Source: Epinephelus fuscoguttatus
Taxonomy: Eukaryota; Chordata; Actinopteri; Perciformes; Serranidae
Direction of reading: 5' to 3'
Length of the DNA stretch: 64,000 nucleotides
NCBI RefSeq assembly: GCF_011397635.1
Contig: NC_064774.1
Coordinates: forward strand, 1,178,520 to 1,242,519
The notes under the pieces were generated by a model. It was not told the DNA's origin, ran no database searches, and saw only the letters and a program-made list of their open reading frames with translations. Position 1 is the stretch's first letter. Each line of letters opens with the position of its first letter. Positions 1-29,229 of this stretch are shown here, in pieces. The position numbers and the translations under genes were made by a program.

Positions 1-1308
1 GCCAAAGTGTAGACGTCATCAATTATACGGCTATGTAGAGACCATGTCCAAAAAATGGAGATAAACATATTTTAATTACTGTTGACTCTCCATATGTGAT
101 TGAATTTCATACCGCACGCCATCTACAATGGCGAAAATTACATTTAATCAATTTCAAAATCAAATCGGCTAGATTTGGGTGACATGTAGCTAGACTAAAT
201 TGGAGCTAAATATAGCCAATACGTTTAAATCACGACTATTGCTTGCTGGGCTGCTTTGTGTTCTCAGGTGTTAAAATTTTGTACTTATTGTAGACGATAA
301 TAATGATATTCTTCTTCTAACTTTATGCTCTCAGTAGAGTAAAATTATGTCTTGTGCATGCTGGACTGGAAATCAGTCATTCATAATTTTTAGTGTCAAA
401 ATCTGACTTTATTTCCGTAAAATAAAATTGCACATTTTTTAATTAAATGTGGATGAAACACAGAAAATGTATACGTAAGAAAGAAAATGAATTGTGAGAA
501 GAATTTTAATAGGAAGACATTTAAAAGTAAAATATGTTACATTTTTAAAAGTTAATTGTAAATTGAAAGACAGAATAATGAAATGCTTTCCGTGCTTTGG
601 GTATTTTTTTAAAATTATTGAAAGGTAAATTTTTTCTGTTAAGGTTTTTGAATGCATTAGGTTTATCATTATTATCACATTATTTTATTGGCACACTTTA
701 GCTTCCATACTTTTGTTTCCAAAAGGTATGACCACTTGAATATAGTTGTATATAATATAAAAAAGTAATATTATAGCCATATTCATGTTTAAACTCTGAT
801 CAGCCTGATAAAATGCACTCATTATAACACATCACATTACATACACTGCACATATAATAATTAATACTCACTCTTTGCCGTGCTGTCGGTGCAGTCAGTC
901 GATTCCTCTGCAGCAGGTTTGAGAAGTTCCGGTCTGAACTGATCAGCACTGAAATGGCCTGCTGCCCTTTAAACACTCAGAGATATGCCATCTCTACTTC
1001 CTTTATATGATAAAATTCCCAGCGAAGATTCCATGGTAGGATAACTGATTAGCTGTTATGCACACGACACGTGAGGAGGTCAGGTTTTTTTTCTTTGAGA
1101 AAGCGACAGTTTTGAAAGAGGTTAGATGTCACTGTGTCATCTGAGGCCAGCGCTGGGAGTTAGTCGGGGTCATGTGGTGCATAAAAATTTTATCACATTC
1201 TTTTTGCTGCAGGCGCCATAAGACTCACGGATCATTGACAAGCATGAGCAATATTCACTGATAAGAAAGTTAAACTGAGGTTGTTTTTTGTATGTTAAAG
1301 GATAATCA
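1..1308. other. AT-rich gene-free sequence
   Basis: I see no supported exon on either strand. The sequence is AT-rich, the open frames are short and match no family I recognise, and there are no convincing coding-type splice sites. Confidence 0.5.
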
Positions 1309-1917
1309 CACTCACCGGCCACTTTATTAGGTACACCTGTTCAACTGCTCCCTAACACAATCAGCCAATCAGGTGTCAGCAGCTCAGTGCATTTAGTCAT
1401 GTAGACATGGTGAAGACGAGCTGCTGAAGTTCAAATCGAGCATCAGAATGATGAAGAAAGGTGATTGAAGTGGCTTTGAACGTGGCATGGTTGTTGGTGC
1501 CAGACGGGCTGCTCTGAGTATGTACTGGGATTTTCAGCACAACCATCTCTAGGGTTTACAGAGGATGGTCCCAAAAAGAGAAAATATCCAGTGAGCCAAA
1601 ATGCCTTGTTGATGCCAGAGGTCAGAGGAGAATGGCCAGACTGGTTCAAGATGATAGAAAGGCAACAGGAAGTCACATAACCACTGGTTCCAACCAAGGT
1701 GTGCAGAAGAGCATCTCTGAAGCAACAACACCTTGTCCAACCTTGAAGCAGATGGGCTACAGCAGCAGAAGACCACACCAGGTGCCACTCCTGTCAGCTA
1801 ACAACAGGAAACTGAGGCTACAGTTCACACGGGTTTTCTCACCAAAACTGGACAATAGAAGATTGGAAAAACCACATTCTCATCGTGGATGTGCAACTGT
1901 GTGATGTCATCATGTCA
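1309..1917 (+). mobile_element. Tc1-like transposon, internally deleted and 3'-truncated copy
   Basis: The left end carries the same terminal inverted repeat as the full-length copy at 49811-50888, and the first roughly 570 bp align closely to it. At about 1876 the sequence jumps from the part matching 50380 to the part matching 50708, so about 330 bp of the transposase are gone; both break points contain the short word ATTC. A further short gap follows and the right terminal repeat is missing. The remaining reading frame (start near 1632) shows Tc1-type sequence with the QMGYSSRRPHQVPLL block but no catalytic residues. This is a dead copy. Confidence 0.85.
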
Positions 1918-3186
1918 ACAGTTTCACATTCGGTCGGTTAAATTTTAAAACGCATCTTTTTCAATCAGTTTTAAAACGCAGTCCAGAATAAAGCTGTGTT
2001 TTCTCACCCCAAAAGCTAAGCCCCACTAAAATATTGTTTCCAAAGTGGAAAGATTTTAAAAAACCTGCTTTGTGTTTCCGTGTGTATCAAATGCAATCCA
2101 GTCTAAATATATTTATAAGGCACATTAAAAAACAGAAAGTTAATGTTCATTGTGAGTTTAAAGGCAGAGAATGAAAATGTGTTTTAAGATGGGTTTTAAA
2201 AACAAGCAGCATAGGGGCCAGCCTCACATGAAGAGGCAACTCAGTCCAGAGTTTTGGGGCTACAATTGAAAAAGCACGATCTCCCCTGAGCTTCACAGAC
2301 TTTTACTTTGAAATAGACTGAGGTCTTCTCTAAAGGGCTGGCGCTGTGCCCGTGTTGCTTGCTGATAAAGAACAGGTCCTCTCAGTCGCTCTTGATAAGT
2401 GGAGGTAAGATAAATCCAGGTTTTGGGTGGTTTTGTTTTTCCACAAAGAGGTTATTTATCTCTAATCACACCGGGAGTTTCCAGACTGAAACAAACACCT
2501 TTTGGACTTTTAACCCACCTACACCCTGGTGGTCCGACTATATGACAACATATTTTATGACAGAATTGTTAAAACAGGACTGTGGCTGCCACATTTGATT
2601 CATTTCAGCACTCAAGATAAGACATTACAGACACAATTGTCCAGTCACAGTATTGAACAACAGCTTTGTTATTAGTACTGTGTAATAAAAAAGTGAAATA
2701 TACAATAAGGACAGTAGGTGGTGCTCTGGGGTCGCAGTAAATGAGTCCATCATAGACTTCAGTGGATTCAAAAAAAAATAAACAAAGGACAGATGGATTC
2801 TAACCAGTTGGACATTACACTGATTTACACTGAACAGGTTAGCATATGGTTACAGTGACACAATTTAACTAGATGTTGATATAGGGGGGCTAGATATAAT
2901 GTTGGGTTGAAAAAGCCAGATGTGGCAGTAAGAGGGACAGAAGTGGATGTGGGATGGCCAGGTGTAGATGCAGGTGTGCTAGATGTCAACGTCGGCCGGA
3001 TGTTGAAGTGGAGGTGCCAGATGTAGGTGTGACTGGGCCAGATGAGGACGTTAGACGGCCATATATTGATTTTCGGAGGGCTAGATGTTCTTGTGGGAGA
3101 TGTTTAAGTGATTGGGCCAGATGTTAAAGTGGATATCCCAGATGTAGATTGAATTGGGCCAGGTGTTGAAGAAGGTGTGCTAGATG
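1918..3186. other. Spacer downstream of the ENDOD1-like gene, ending in decayed 21-bp-type repeats
   Basis: No gene is recognisable. From about 2890 to 3186 the DNA resembles degenerate versions of the minisatellite in the adjacent coding exon (words such as GCCAGATGTAGATG recur with irregular spacing). On the minus strand this lies just past the stop codon, so it is probably 3' UTR or older repeat that has decayed. The region near 2200-2350 resembles the non-coding tail of a fish LINE, but I cannot place it firmly. Confidence 0.45.
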
Positions 3187-6021
3187 TCAATGTCGGCCAG
3201 ATGTTAAAGTGGGAGTGCCAGCTGTAGGTGTGACTGGGCCAGATGTTGATGTAGGAGGGGCAGATGTTGATGTAGGAGATACAGATGTAGATGTAGGAGG
3301 GACAGATGTTGATGTAGGAGATACAGATGTAGATGTAGGAGGGACAGATGTTGATCTAGGAGATACAGATGTAGATGTAGGAGGGACAGATGTTGATGTA
3401 GGAGATACAGATGTTGATGTAGGAGGGACAGATGTAGATGTAGGAGGGACAGATATAGATGAAAGAGAGACATATGTTGATGTAGGAGGGGCAGATGTTG
3501 ATGTAGGAGGGACAGATGTAGATGTAGGAGGGGCAGATGTTGATGTAGGAGGGACAGATGTAGATGAAAGAGAGACATATGTTGATGTAGGAGGGGCAGA
3601 TGTTGATGTAGGAGGGACAGATGTAGATGAAAGAGAGACATATGTTGATGTAGGAGGGGCAGATGTTGATGTAGGAGGGGCAGATGTTGATGTAGGAGGG
3701 ACAGATGTTGATGTAGGAGGGGCAGATGTTGATGTAGGAGGGACAGATGTTGATGTAGGAGGGGCAGATGTTGATGTAGGAGGGGCAGATGTTGATGTAG
3801 GAGGGGCAGATGTTGATGTAGGAGGGACAGATGTAGATGAAAGAGAGACATATGTTGATGTAGGAGGGGCAGATGTTGATGTAGGAGGGACAGATGTAGA
3901 TGAAAGAGAGACATATGTTGATGTAGGAGGGGCAGATGTTGATGTAGGAGGGGCAGATGTTGATGTAGGAGGGGCAGATGTTGATGTAGGAGGGACAGAT
4001 GTAGATGAAAGAGAGACATATGTTGATGTAGGAGGGGCAGATGTTGATGTAGGAGGGGCAGATGTTGATGTAGGAGGGACAGATGTAGATGTAGGAGATA
4101 CAGATGTAGATGTAAGAGGGACAGATGTTGATGTAGGAGGGACAGATGTTGATGTAGGAGATACAGATGTAGATGTAAGAGGGACAGATGTTGATGTAGG
4201 AGGGACAGATGTTGATGTAAGAGGGACAGATGTTGATGTAGGAGGGACAGATGTTGATGTAGGAGGGGCAGATGTTGATGTAGGAGATACAGATGTAGAT
4301 GTAAGAGGGACAGATGTTGATGTAGGAGGGACAGATGTTGATGTAAGAGGGACAGATGTTGATGTAGGAGGGACAGATGTAGATGAAAGAGAGACATATG
4401 TAGATGTAGGAGGGACAGATGTTGATGTAGGAGATACAGATGTTGATGTAGGAGGGGCAGATATTGAAGTGAGATTGCCAGATGATGTGAGAATGCCAGA
4501 TGTTGAGCTGGGAGATGCAGTGGTGGGTGAAGTGGAGTGTGGGCATTGGCAGTCCTTGATTCCTGGGTAAAACTCAGTGACAGTTGTGTGGAGAGGACAC
4601 TGTGTCCCAGGAAACACTTTAAATTCAGAGTCCGCTGTCCTCAGTTCTTGATGGAGTTCTTCCAGAGTTTTGGTCTCCAGATATTTGTTTTTAGGTGTAA
4701 CATTGTCGCCCCAGTGTGCGCTTGCTAACCACGTGCACATGTTGGAGCTGTAGCAGCAGAATGCTGACCAGAGCATGGAGGGGATATTAATCCTGTTTTT
4801 GAGGATGTTGTTGTTGCTGGGTTGCGCTCCAGTTACTACAAAGCCTTCAGTAATATTATTGCTGTTTCTGCAGTATTTGTCCATCACACATTTGATGCAC
4901 ATCTCCATTTTGTTCCAGCTTCCCTGGTTGAATCTGGCAGCTTGTGGAACGATGTTTGTCAGGGTGAAGGTAGACTTTTTGTCAGATCTGTTGAACGCAT
5001 GGGAGCTTGGAAATAAATGGCCCCTGTCAAACACACCATTGCGTCTGTAATCAATGTTCCCAGCCTGGTGGATGTAGGTCTTATTTTTGTCCACAAGCAT
5101 CATGTTCTCGTCTTCGTCTTCCTCCTCAAGCTGTAAGAGTTTGAGTCTATGTTACTGATGCAGGGAGAGCAGCAAATAAATACAACACACAGTAATCAGT
5201 AATTTAGTTAGCACATAGATAAAGCTCCGCAGAAAGGCTCTGCTTTGTCTTATTTCGTAACAAGGTCAGGAAGAACTAGTTGAATAATACCTTGATCAGT
5301 CACAGTTTCTCATTAAAGATTTACATCTTCTGTAGGAACCAGTGGGTTTGGGGCAGAGTGCCACAGACAAAATAGATAGTTTCCATAGTTTCATAGTTTA
5401 ATCAATCTGTGTGTGTTGGATGTCTAATATAAATGGGTCCAATGTGAGTTTAACAAGCGCTCAGTAGACCAGCGTCCTACATGTGTCCCGTCTATGAAAG
5501 GGTTGTGAAAGTTCTTGTTAAATCCCAATAATACTACTGTTGATGTGGATGTCTGTAGAATGAAGCTTGATTTGTAGTGGCCAATAGCAGTAGAACTCTG
5601 GATATGGATGTACTAGCAGCAATTTCTTGCACCCAAAATAAAAAAGTAACACATATTTATGAATTTAGTCTTTTATTAGTCAGTAAGAACACACCTGAGG
5701 CTCTATCTTCCAGTCGTTCAAGGGTCTGTTTCCCACTCCCCCTCTGTACTTGTAAGCAGAAAACACTGGGATCTTGTTCTTGATGTCGTAGAGCGTCACA
5801 AACCTTCTCTCGTTCTCAAAAGTCTGGCAAATGGGTTTGTATCGGTTCTGGTTCAGGATTCTTCCGCCCTCCAAGATGCCTGGGACCTGTGGTGGAGTTT
5901 CCTCAAGGAAAAACTGGTCGCAGTCCGACACGGACTTTACCACTTCAGCCACTGTGAGAACGATGGACAGGAAGAGGAGGGCAGCGCGGGGCAGGAGACA
6001 CCGTGTCTTCGGTGGCGTCAT
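3187..6021 (-). CDS. ENDOD1-like secreted nuclease with mucin-like repeat tail
   Basis: Two coding exons on the minus strand: 6021-5695 and 5130-3187 (phase 0 junction, donor CAG|GTGTGT, acceptor TTACAG|CTTGAG), about 756 codons. The start is the ATG at 6021, because it opens a hydrophobic signal peptide (residues 1-30, with LLFLSIVLTVAEVV); an upstream in-frame ATG would bury it. Residues about 35-270 form a DNA/RNA non-specific endonuclease (NUC) domain: DRGHLFPSS contains the catalytic His (about H147), and NIVPQAARFNQGSWN holds the metal-ligand Asn. The domain is rich in paired Cys, as in the extracellular ENDOD1 family. From about residue 290 to the stop the protein is Ser/Thr/Pro-rich with the heptad PPTSTSV/A repeated, which predicts dense O-glycosylation. 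ENDOD1-like fish proteins usually lack such a tail. Nuclease activity is inferred from family motifs only. Confidence 0.85.
3236..4470 (-). repeat. 21-bp coding minisatellite (VNTR), about 58 units
   Basis: The unit on the plus strand is GATGTTGATGTAGGAGGGGC plus one base. Variants end in ACA or GCA, or carry GAAAGAGAGACATAT. The period of 21 is a multiple of three, so each unit encodes seven residues (PPTSTSV, PPTSTSA, SLSSTSV and similar) and other frames also stay open. The GAAAGAGAGACATAT variants recur about 63 and 105 bp apart at 3461, 3566, 3629, 3838, 3901, 4006 and 4384, which points to block duplications within the array. Confidence 0.95.
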
Positions 6022-8833
6022 CGTCCAGGACTGTGTCAGTTTGTCAGAAGAGAGAACAAAAACAATCATCAAACATGACAGTTCTCTCGCTATCCCAGAG
6101 CTTGATCGATATGAGCAGGTCGCACCAACTGGTCTTAACTAAGTCTGGTCCTGATTGCTAAGTTGACAACCGAACTTAAGCCTAGTCTTAACTAAGCCCG
6201 GTCTTAGAGATGCACGTTGGTGTGAATGCCAGGCATCTATGGGTATTGCCTAGCAGCGCAATGTTGCTAGTCTACACTGCTAACATTCTCCCGCTTATCA
6301 TTTACGGCAACGTTATTATGAAAGATCAAAGAAAACGGAAATTTAATGGACATTGAGATATGAAGTTTGATAGATCCATATGGGACATACAGTGTGTTGT
6401 TAGCAGTGGTGCTAAAGAATAAGAACCACACCAGCATCTGAACGAACCAAAGTGATATTTACAGGTAAGTGTATATGCTGCCTGATGGTATGCCTCAGGA
6501 ATAAATCCTAAAACCAGGAAATGATTTTGCATTTTTGCCCTCCTGGTTCCCTCGTCCCAAAGTCACTGTTCTTTTGTGAGTAGATGCCTGAAATGAGGTC
6601 TGTGATTAACACAAGTCTTTCACGTCTCGACGACATAAAATACATCAGTAAATACCTCACTTGTGAATTCTGAAGCTTTTATGTATCTTAAAAACTTGGT
6701 TGCTAACATGTAGCTTAATGAGACGACAGAACGTCATCCTCAAGTACCCCTCTACCTGTCGTCTACTTGCATGGAAAAAACCCTAACCACTCCTACCTGC
6801 CTCCCTCTCCCGACTGGGCGAAGCTCAGAGAGAGATGTAGCCACAGCTCACAGGGGGAAAGTCCTTTTCCCCAGGAGAACAAAGCAGCATGTGGCCCACC
6901 CTCATCCTCCCTTCAAATTGTTTGAACCGAGTACACGATGTGTGAGTTTCTTTAAATGTATTTAGAGTATCATTAGAAGATCGTTAGTTGTTGGGTTGAT
7001 TAAGTTTCAATGAAGTTATTTACTGATTCTTGGGTATATAGCTGTTGTGTTTGAAGTTAAATTACCTGTGATGGATTATTAATTATTTCAAATCAGGAAT
7101 CATGATGCCCAGTTTAATATTATTTATTCTTTTCTAATGTTGTCAGCTCAAACTGCCTCCAAATAAAAGACTGAAATGGAGCTTGGATGTGTTCATCTGT
7201 CCTAACAGACACACCGCTGAACAAGTCCTTGAACCAAAGTTCCCTAAATTCCTAAAACTGACAGACAGTTGTCACCAGCTAAAAATGTATCGCTGTCTAA
7301 TTATTATTAATAATAATCTATTGCTGTATCTTGGCAGTAGTGTATCTATTTTTTTTTTTTTTGTTTTAGACAGTCTACAGTAATAAGGGAAATATTTGGC
7401 TAGCCACTTCCATATTTTGTTTTTATATTTCAGTTTACTTCAAGTATTTTCAAATTAATAGGAGTCACGAGAGGCCAACAACTGGACTAAAATACACTTT
7501 TTGTCTTTCTTGAAAACATTATTACTGAAGACATTTTCAAGTACACTTAAAAATCAAGCCGCAAGGACCCACAGACCACGGCTGTATCTGTTTTTTAACA
7601 AGAAAACATATGGCAAGAATTGTTAAGTGTGACATCATAGCTTCGTCAATATTCAGAATTTCAAGAAACACATATTAAATTGCAAAAAAAGAAAAAGGTT
7701 TAGTTAATTTAAATACAAAATAAGTGCTTCCAATTTAAATGTCAAATGTAGGAACGAAACTCCTAAAATGAATAAAAGTGAAGTAAACAGGGGAATAAAC
7801 TTACCATCTTATGCTCAGGATCCCCAGAAATCATCTAAACGGTGTGTTGATTTTTCGACAGAAGTGGAAACCAGACGGACTTCCTCATATATCAAACAGA
7901 CTTGTGGAGGAAGTGTGAATTCTGCTGCACCCTCAGCAGTTTATGATGGTGGAGGAGAGGATCTGCGAACACTTACTTTGACTCTTAGTTAACCTATATG
8001 TATACATTCAGATCCTCAGAGCTGCTCGCGTGGCTGTAGACTCTTGATTTGTGCCTCAGAGGTAACGTTCAATCAAACTGACTGTTTTTTGACACTGATG
8101 ATGATGACACCCAAATCATTTGCTTTCTCTTTACACTTTTTTTTTTTTACACTTACTTTTAATATTGATGTGCAGGATGTGACGGTAAATACATGAAAAC
8201 AGATTTGCACTGCAGCTTAAATTTGTCAGAAAATTATGGAATAAAACAAAACAAAGACGTCATTTCATAAATGTTGAAGGAACAAAACACACAGCTGAGT
8301 CCTTACTGGAAGGAAGATGAAGCTTGTCTTGTGGGTTTGTGCACTTTTTTGAACTGACAGATCTCTGACTGAAGGACTTGATGTCCGACTGGGAGGAAAC
8401 ACTGAGGCCGACCCACAGACAGGTAGGACAAAAGAGAAACATTCACTCGAAATTTACTGAGCTGATGCGTCCATCATGAGAACCTGTTTTCTACGTAGCT
8501 GTCTGTTCATGTTGGTGTCAGACACTCGTCCTAAAAACAGACATAGCTTCAGTTTTAGGTCAGGGTTGTGAGCTGTACCGGCGTCTTGACTGGGTAAACA
8601 AACGCCTGGTGTGATTGGTCCATCCTCTCCATCTGATTGGTGAGTTCCAGACACTGTGAGTACCATTACATGTTCTCCATATTGATGCCCTTTCTCCTCT
8701 GCTGTTCATTAGACAGTTACTGCCGTTACACCCTGAGGAACAGCAGGGTGGTTACCATGGAGCAGGGATTAGGGGCCAACATGGCCGCCACAGATGTCGT
8801 GGGGATGGTGGAAGCAGCTGATTGGTTAGTTGA
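6022..8833. other. Spacer between the ENDOD1-like gene and TEC 3' end
   Basis: I find no supported exon. The first part should hold the promoter and 5' UTR of the minus-strand nuclease gene, and the last part (below 8834) the TEC 3' UTR, because the TEC stop codon is at 8836-8834. Short open frames here have no recognisable domain. Confidence 0.5.
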
Positions 8834-25854
<17,021 letters not shown>

Positions 25855-26849
25855 TCAGCCCATTGGTGGATTGTTGTCAGAGCACGGCGGGCTGGAGCTG
25901 AGCTGAGGAGGGACGCACGGTTTTAAATTTGGACACATTTTTACCCCCAGAAACCAACTCCTCTCAGCTTCATGGACGGTTTTAGAGTCTTTTAGCTTCT
26001 TGTTTTGGTGTTGTCATTCAAATCGTAATTAACGGCTCTCGCTGGCTTTGTTTACATCTAAAAACCCACCATACACTCCATTTAAGTGTAAGTTTACTCT
26101 CTCAGGAGCCGCACAATTAAAATCGTTTTAACCCTCATAGATGATAGTGATAGTGTTCGTAACATATCAGTCCAGTATATACCTTGAGGATGTTAAAAAA
26201 CTTTAGCGGTGGATGTCACAGAGACCATATGACAGTGTGCTAGCTTAGCTAAAAGGTTGCTAACTGGCTAACAGGCTGTTTCCTTCAGCTCAGTGAATTT
26301 CTTTGATTAAAAGCAACTTGTTTATCCAGTTTTAAGACACTGTGAATCTGAGTAATGTTATTCTGCTAACATATGGTTATACATTATAAACAGATCGTCA
26401 GTATGACTCGTTGATACGTCTTTTTAATTAAATATTCTACAAAACGTGCAGCATACTTGGCAGGCCCTGTTTGTGTGTCGGTTCCAAGCTCATATTCCAA
26501 ATTACTGGATCGCGAAAACCGGACAAACTATCCTCTCTCATGGCTACAAGTAGTTTCTATCCATCTGTAAAGAAATGCACTTCCTTGTGTTGGACACTGG
26601 AGGCATCATCTGTATATTTACAGATCTACGGACACCAGTCACAAGGCGTCAGTCCATCTCTGTATCTAACATTAGTGTTTTCATTTGTGCTCCTTTTACG
26701 TGCAAAAGTAGATACATTCATTTCAAATGCTGGAAACGTCACCGCCCTCAAACCTCCACACATCCTTTATGTTGGCACAGATACAGCCAGTAGGTGGCAC
26801 TAGAGAGTGTCTGTAGATTATTCCAGGGTGAAGGAGCGGCCTGAGTTCT

Positions 26850-27226
26850 GTTCTCAGCCTCGAACCAGCATTTGTAGAATACTATCAAAGCGAAGGCCAT
26901 ATTGATTTTGCTTTATACGCATGTATGTAGACAGATAAGAGGGAACCAGGCCAAGAATAGATTTATATGTAAAAACCAACCAATGCGAGAGCCTGCGGAC
27001 ATTTAGCAGTGGCATAAGGAGTACAGTGGTGTATGAGATTTCCACAACCAGTAATAAAGCGCAAAGCACGACGGGACACAGTGTCTTAACTTCTTCAGGT
27101 ACCGTTCAGGGGCAGTCATGAAAAGCAAATCACCATAATCCACCACGTTTGTCACAAATGAGTCTTTACAGTAAAGTGATGTCATTTTCTGAACGTACCA
27201 GACTGTTGTAGCTGCTCTCGCCCTCA
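26850..27226 (-). mobile_element. LINE ORF2 fragment in the TEC 5' intron
   Basis: On the minus strand two overlapping frames read RARAATTVWYVQKMTSLYCK and HWLVFTYKSILGLVPSYLST, which belong to the C-terminal part of a vertebrate LINE ORF2. The frames are shifted relative to one another, so the copy is dead. It directly abuts the long palindrome starting at 27227. Confidence 0.65.
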
Positions 27227-27832
27227 TGCCGACAAGAAGTCCAGTGTAGTTTTTTTAATCCACAAAACTCGTTTGGGGTATCGGAGGATACACTTTAAGT
27301 GCATGGAACCCACGTCCAAAATTATTTTGAAAATGTAATAAAACTCCTCTAATGCATTTCAAAAACGTCAGAACGATTCGTCCGTCGTAATCCAAGTGCC
27401 CTGAAGCCACGGCATGCAAAACTGACTTGAAAAGACGTAATTTACTCCACTTTTATAGCATCATTTCTCAACATGGTCAGTTAGCCTGCAACTCACGAGA
27501 CTCGAGACTCAAGAACAAGAATGATTCTGAACGTTGTCAAGTCTTGCGCGAGTTGCAGGCTAACTGACCGCGGTGAGAAATGATGCTATAAAAGTGGAGT
27601 AAATTACATCTTTTCAAGTCAATTTTGCATGCCGCAGCTTCAGGGCACTTGGATTACGACAGAAGAGTCGTTCTGACGTTTTTGAAATGCATTAGTGGAG
27701 TTTTATTACATTTTCAAAATGTGGGTTCCATGCACTTCAAGTGTTTGGAAAAATACAGCTAGCTGTTATCCTCCGATACCCCGAATGAGTTTTGTGGATT
27801 AAAAAACTACACTGGACTTCTTGTCGGCATGA
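27227..27832. mobile_element. Long imperfect palindrome (fold-back element)
   Basis: ATGCCGACAAGAAGTCCAGT at the left recurs as its reverse complement at the right end (to 27832). The arms run about 270-285 bp each (27227-27498 and about 27546-27832) around a spacer of about 50 bp. Shared blocks include TTTATAGCATCATTTCTCA and GTAATCCAAGTGCCCTGAAG, each present inverted in the other arm. The right arm holds about 20 bases (around AGCTAGCTGTTATC) missing from the left. There is no coding sequence. It lies in the TEC 5' intron. Confidence 0.85.
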
Positions 27833-28479
27833 GGGAGAGTAAGTACTGTCTGTACTTTCATTCTAAAGTGGCCATTTCCTTTAATCCAAAATACTTTCAT
27901 GTTGGATTTTCACCATGTTGCCCAGTCCAGAGTGGAAACAAGAGTTTCAGTACATAGTTCATAACCGTAGTTTGGGGAACATGAACATGTTTTAACTCTT
28001 GTTTTATTTCAACAGTGAAACTACCAAACTTCTCAATACTTCAGTGTTAAACACATAAGTTTGGCAAAATAGAAACAGCCTAAAGCTTCCTGAGTTAGAT
28101 CAGGAAACACGTGACGAAAGAATAAATAAACTACAGACTCACTCGCGCTGTTATGATGGCGGACAGCCTGACGGGAGGAAGTGATTAAATCTAAGTTATG
28201 AATGTTTTATGATGCAGTTGAAGATAATTGTTTGTTTGTAAACACTGGCAGAGGGACTCCTATTGTCATTTTGTGTACTTGATATTTTCGACTCCACTAC
28301 ATTTATTTGACAACTAGGCCGAAGAAATTATGATGTGAGTATTATAGGTTAATCCACCCAGCAGTACGAGCTCCACATTTACAGCTGCAACAATATCTAA
28401 TAATCAGTAATGAACACATTAATTATGACTCAATATTAAATATGATTCTGCATAATAAGTACTTATATCTGACTGGCCT

Positions 28480-29045
28480 CTTTAACGTGAGGAGCGAGTT
28501 TTCCGACGGTGCCCGAACGCAGCAGAAGGAAGCGAAAAGCACGCGCGCTCCCTGCATTGTGTACACCTGCTCACAGGTGGTTTAAGTTCACAACAGGTTG
28601 ATTATTAACTTTGTTTAGGACATGTTTATCTAACAAACAAAAGCAGATGTCTCCTGTAACATGTTATAATATAAGTGTGTGTGTGTTAAATGAAGGTTTT
28701 ATGACAGTTAAAGGTACTTTACGGTGTTTATTTCTCCCGTGGTGTCACTGAAACACACATTACAGTGTTAATATGTGTTTACCGACGTGTCTCGGACAGT
28801 TTAACAGTGTCAGAGCAGAGCTGAGGACTGATGTCGCTGCCACACTTGCAGGTCGCGGGTTGTGTGTGACTGACAGCAGCACACTTCACACTCAGCAGGT
28901 TGTTTTAGTGAAAACTGTCACCAAGACTCGTTAAACGACACAAAGTGGTGTTCTTACCTTCTCTCGTCATCTCCCAGGTCTCAGTGTATCGGTGTGTGTC
29001 CCATGTCGCTGCAGTGAATCAGAGGAGCGGGATTCAGGAAATGAA
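28480..29045 (-). promoter_or_regulatory. tec: Probable TEC promoter and 5' UTR exon
   Basis: The minus strand has a good donor, GACGAGAGAAG|GTAAGAAC, at about 28958, with exon sequence extending towards 29040. The surroundings are richer in CpG (for example AGCACGCGCGCTCCC near 28540) than the rest of the intergenic DNA. This is the expected position for a non-coding first exon, since the coding ATG at 25833 is preceded by a likely acceptor near 25900. No transcript supports it. Confidence 0.45.
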
Positions 29046-29229
29046 GAGAAGGAGGCGGACACGCAGACAACCCACACACACACACACTGCGGGTAGATCT
29101 GTGTACGAGGAAGTGTGTGTGTGTATGTGTGTGATAAAGGAAGAGGTCAGTGGTGTGTGAGATCATTTGACTATCTAAAACAGTCAATATTTTTCCACTC
29201 TCCTCTCTAACTGTTTCACCTGACTCTTT

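Noticed and set aside
3204-4546. Two other minus-strand frames (LLHQHLS and CPSYINI repeats)
   Set aside because: They are shifted readings of the same minisatellite and lack a link to the nuclease domain.
3209-4570. 453-codon plus-strand open frame of DVDVGGT heptads
   Set aside because: It is the antisense of the 21-bp coding minisatellite. A period divisible by three keeps several frames open, and the sense strand carries the nuclease domain, signal peptide and splice sites.
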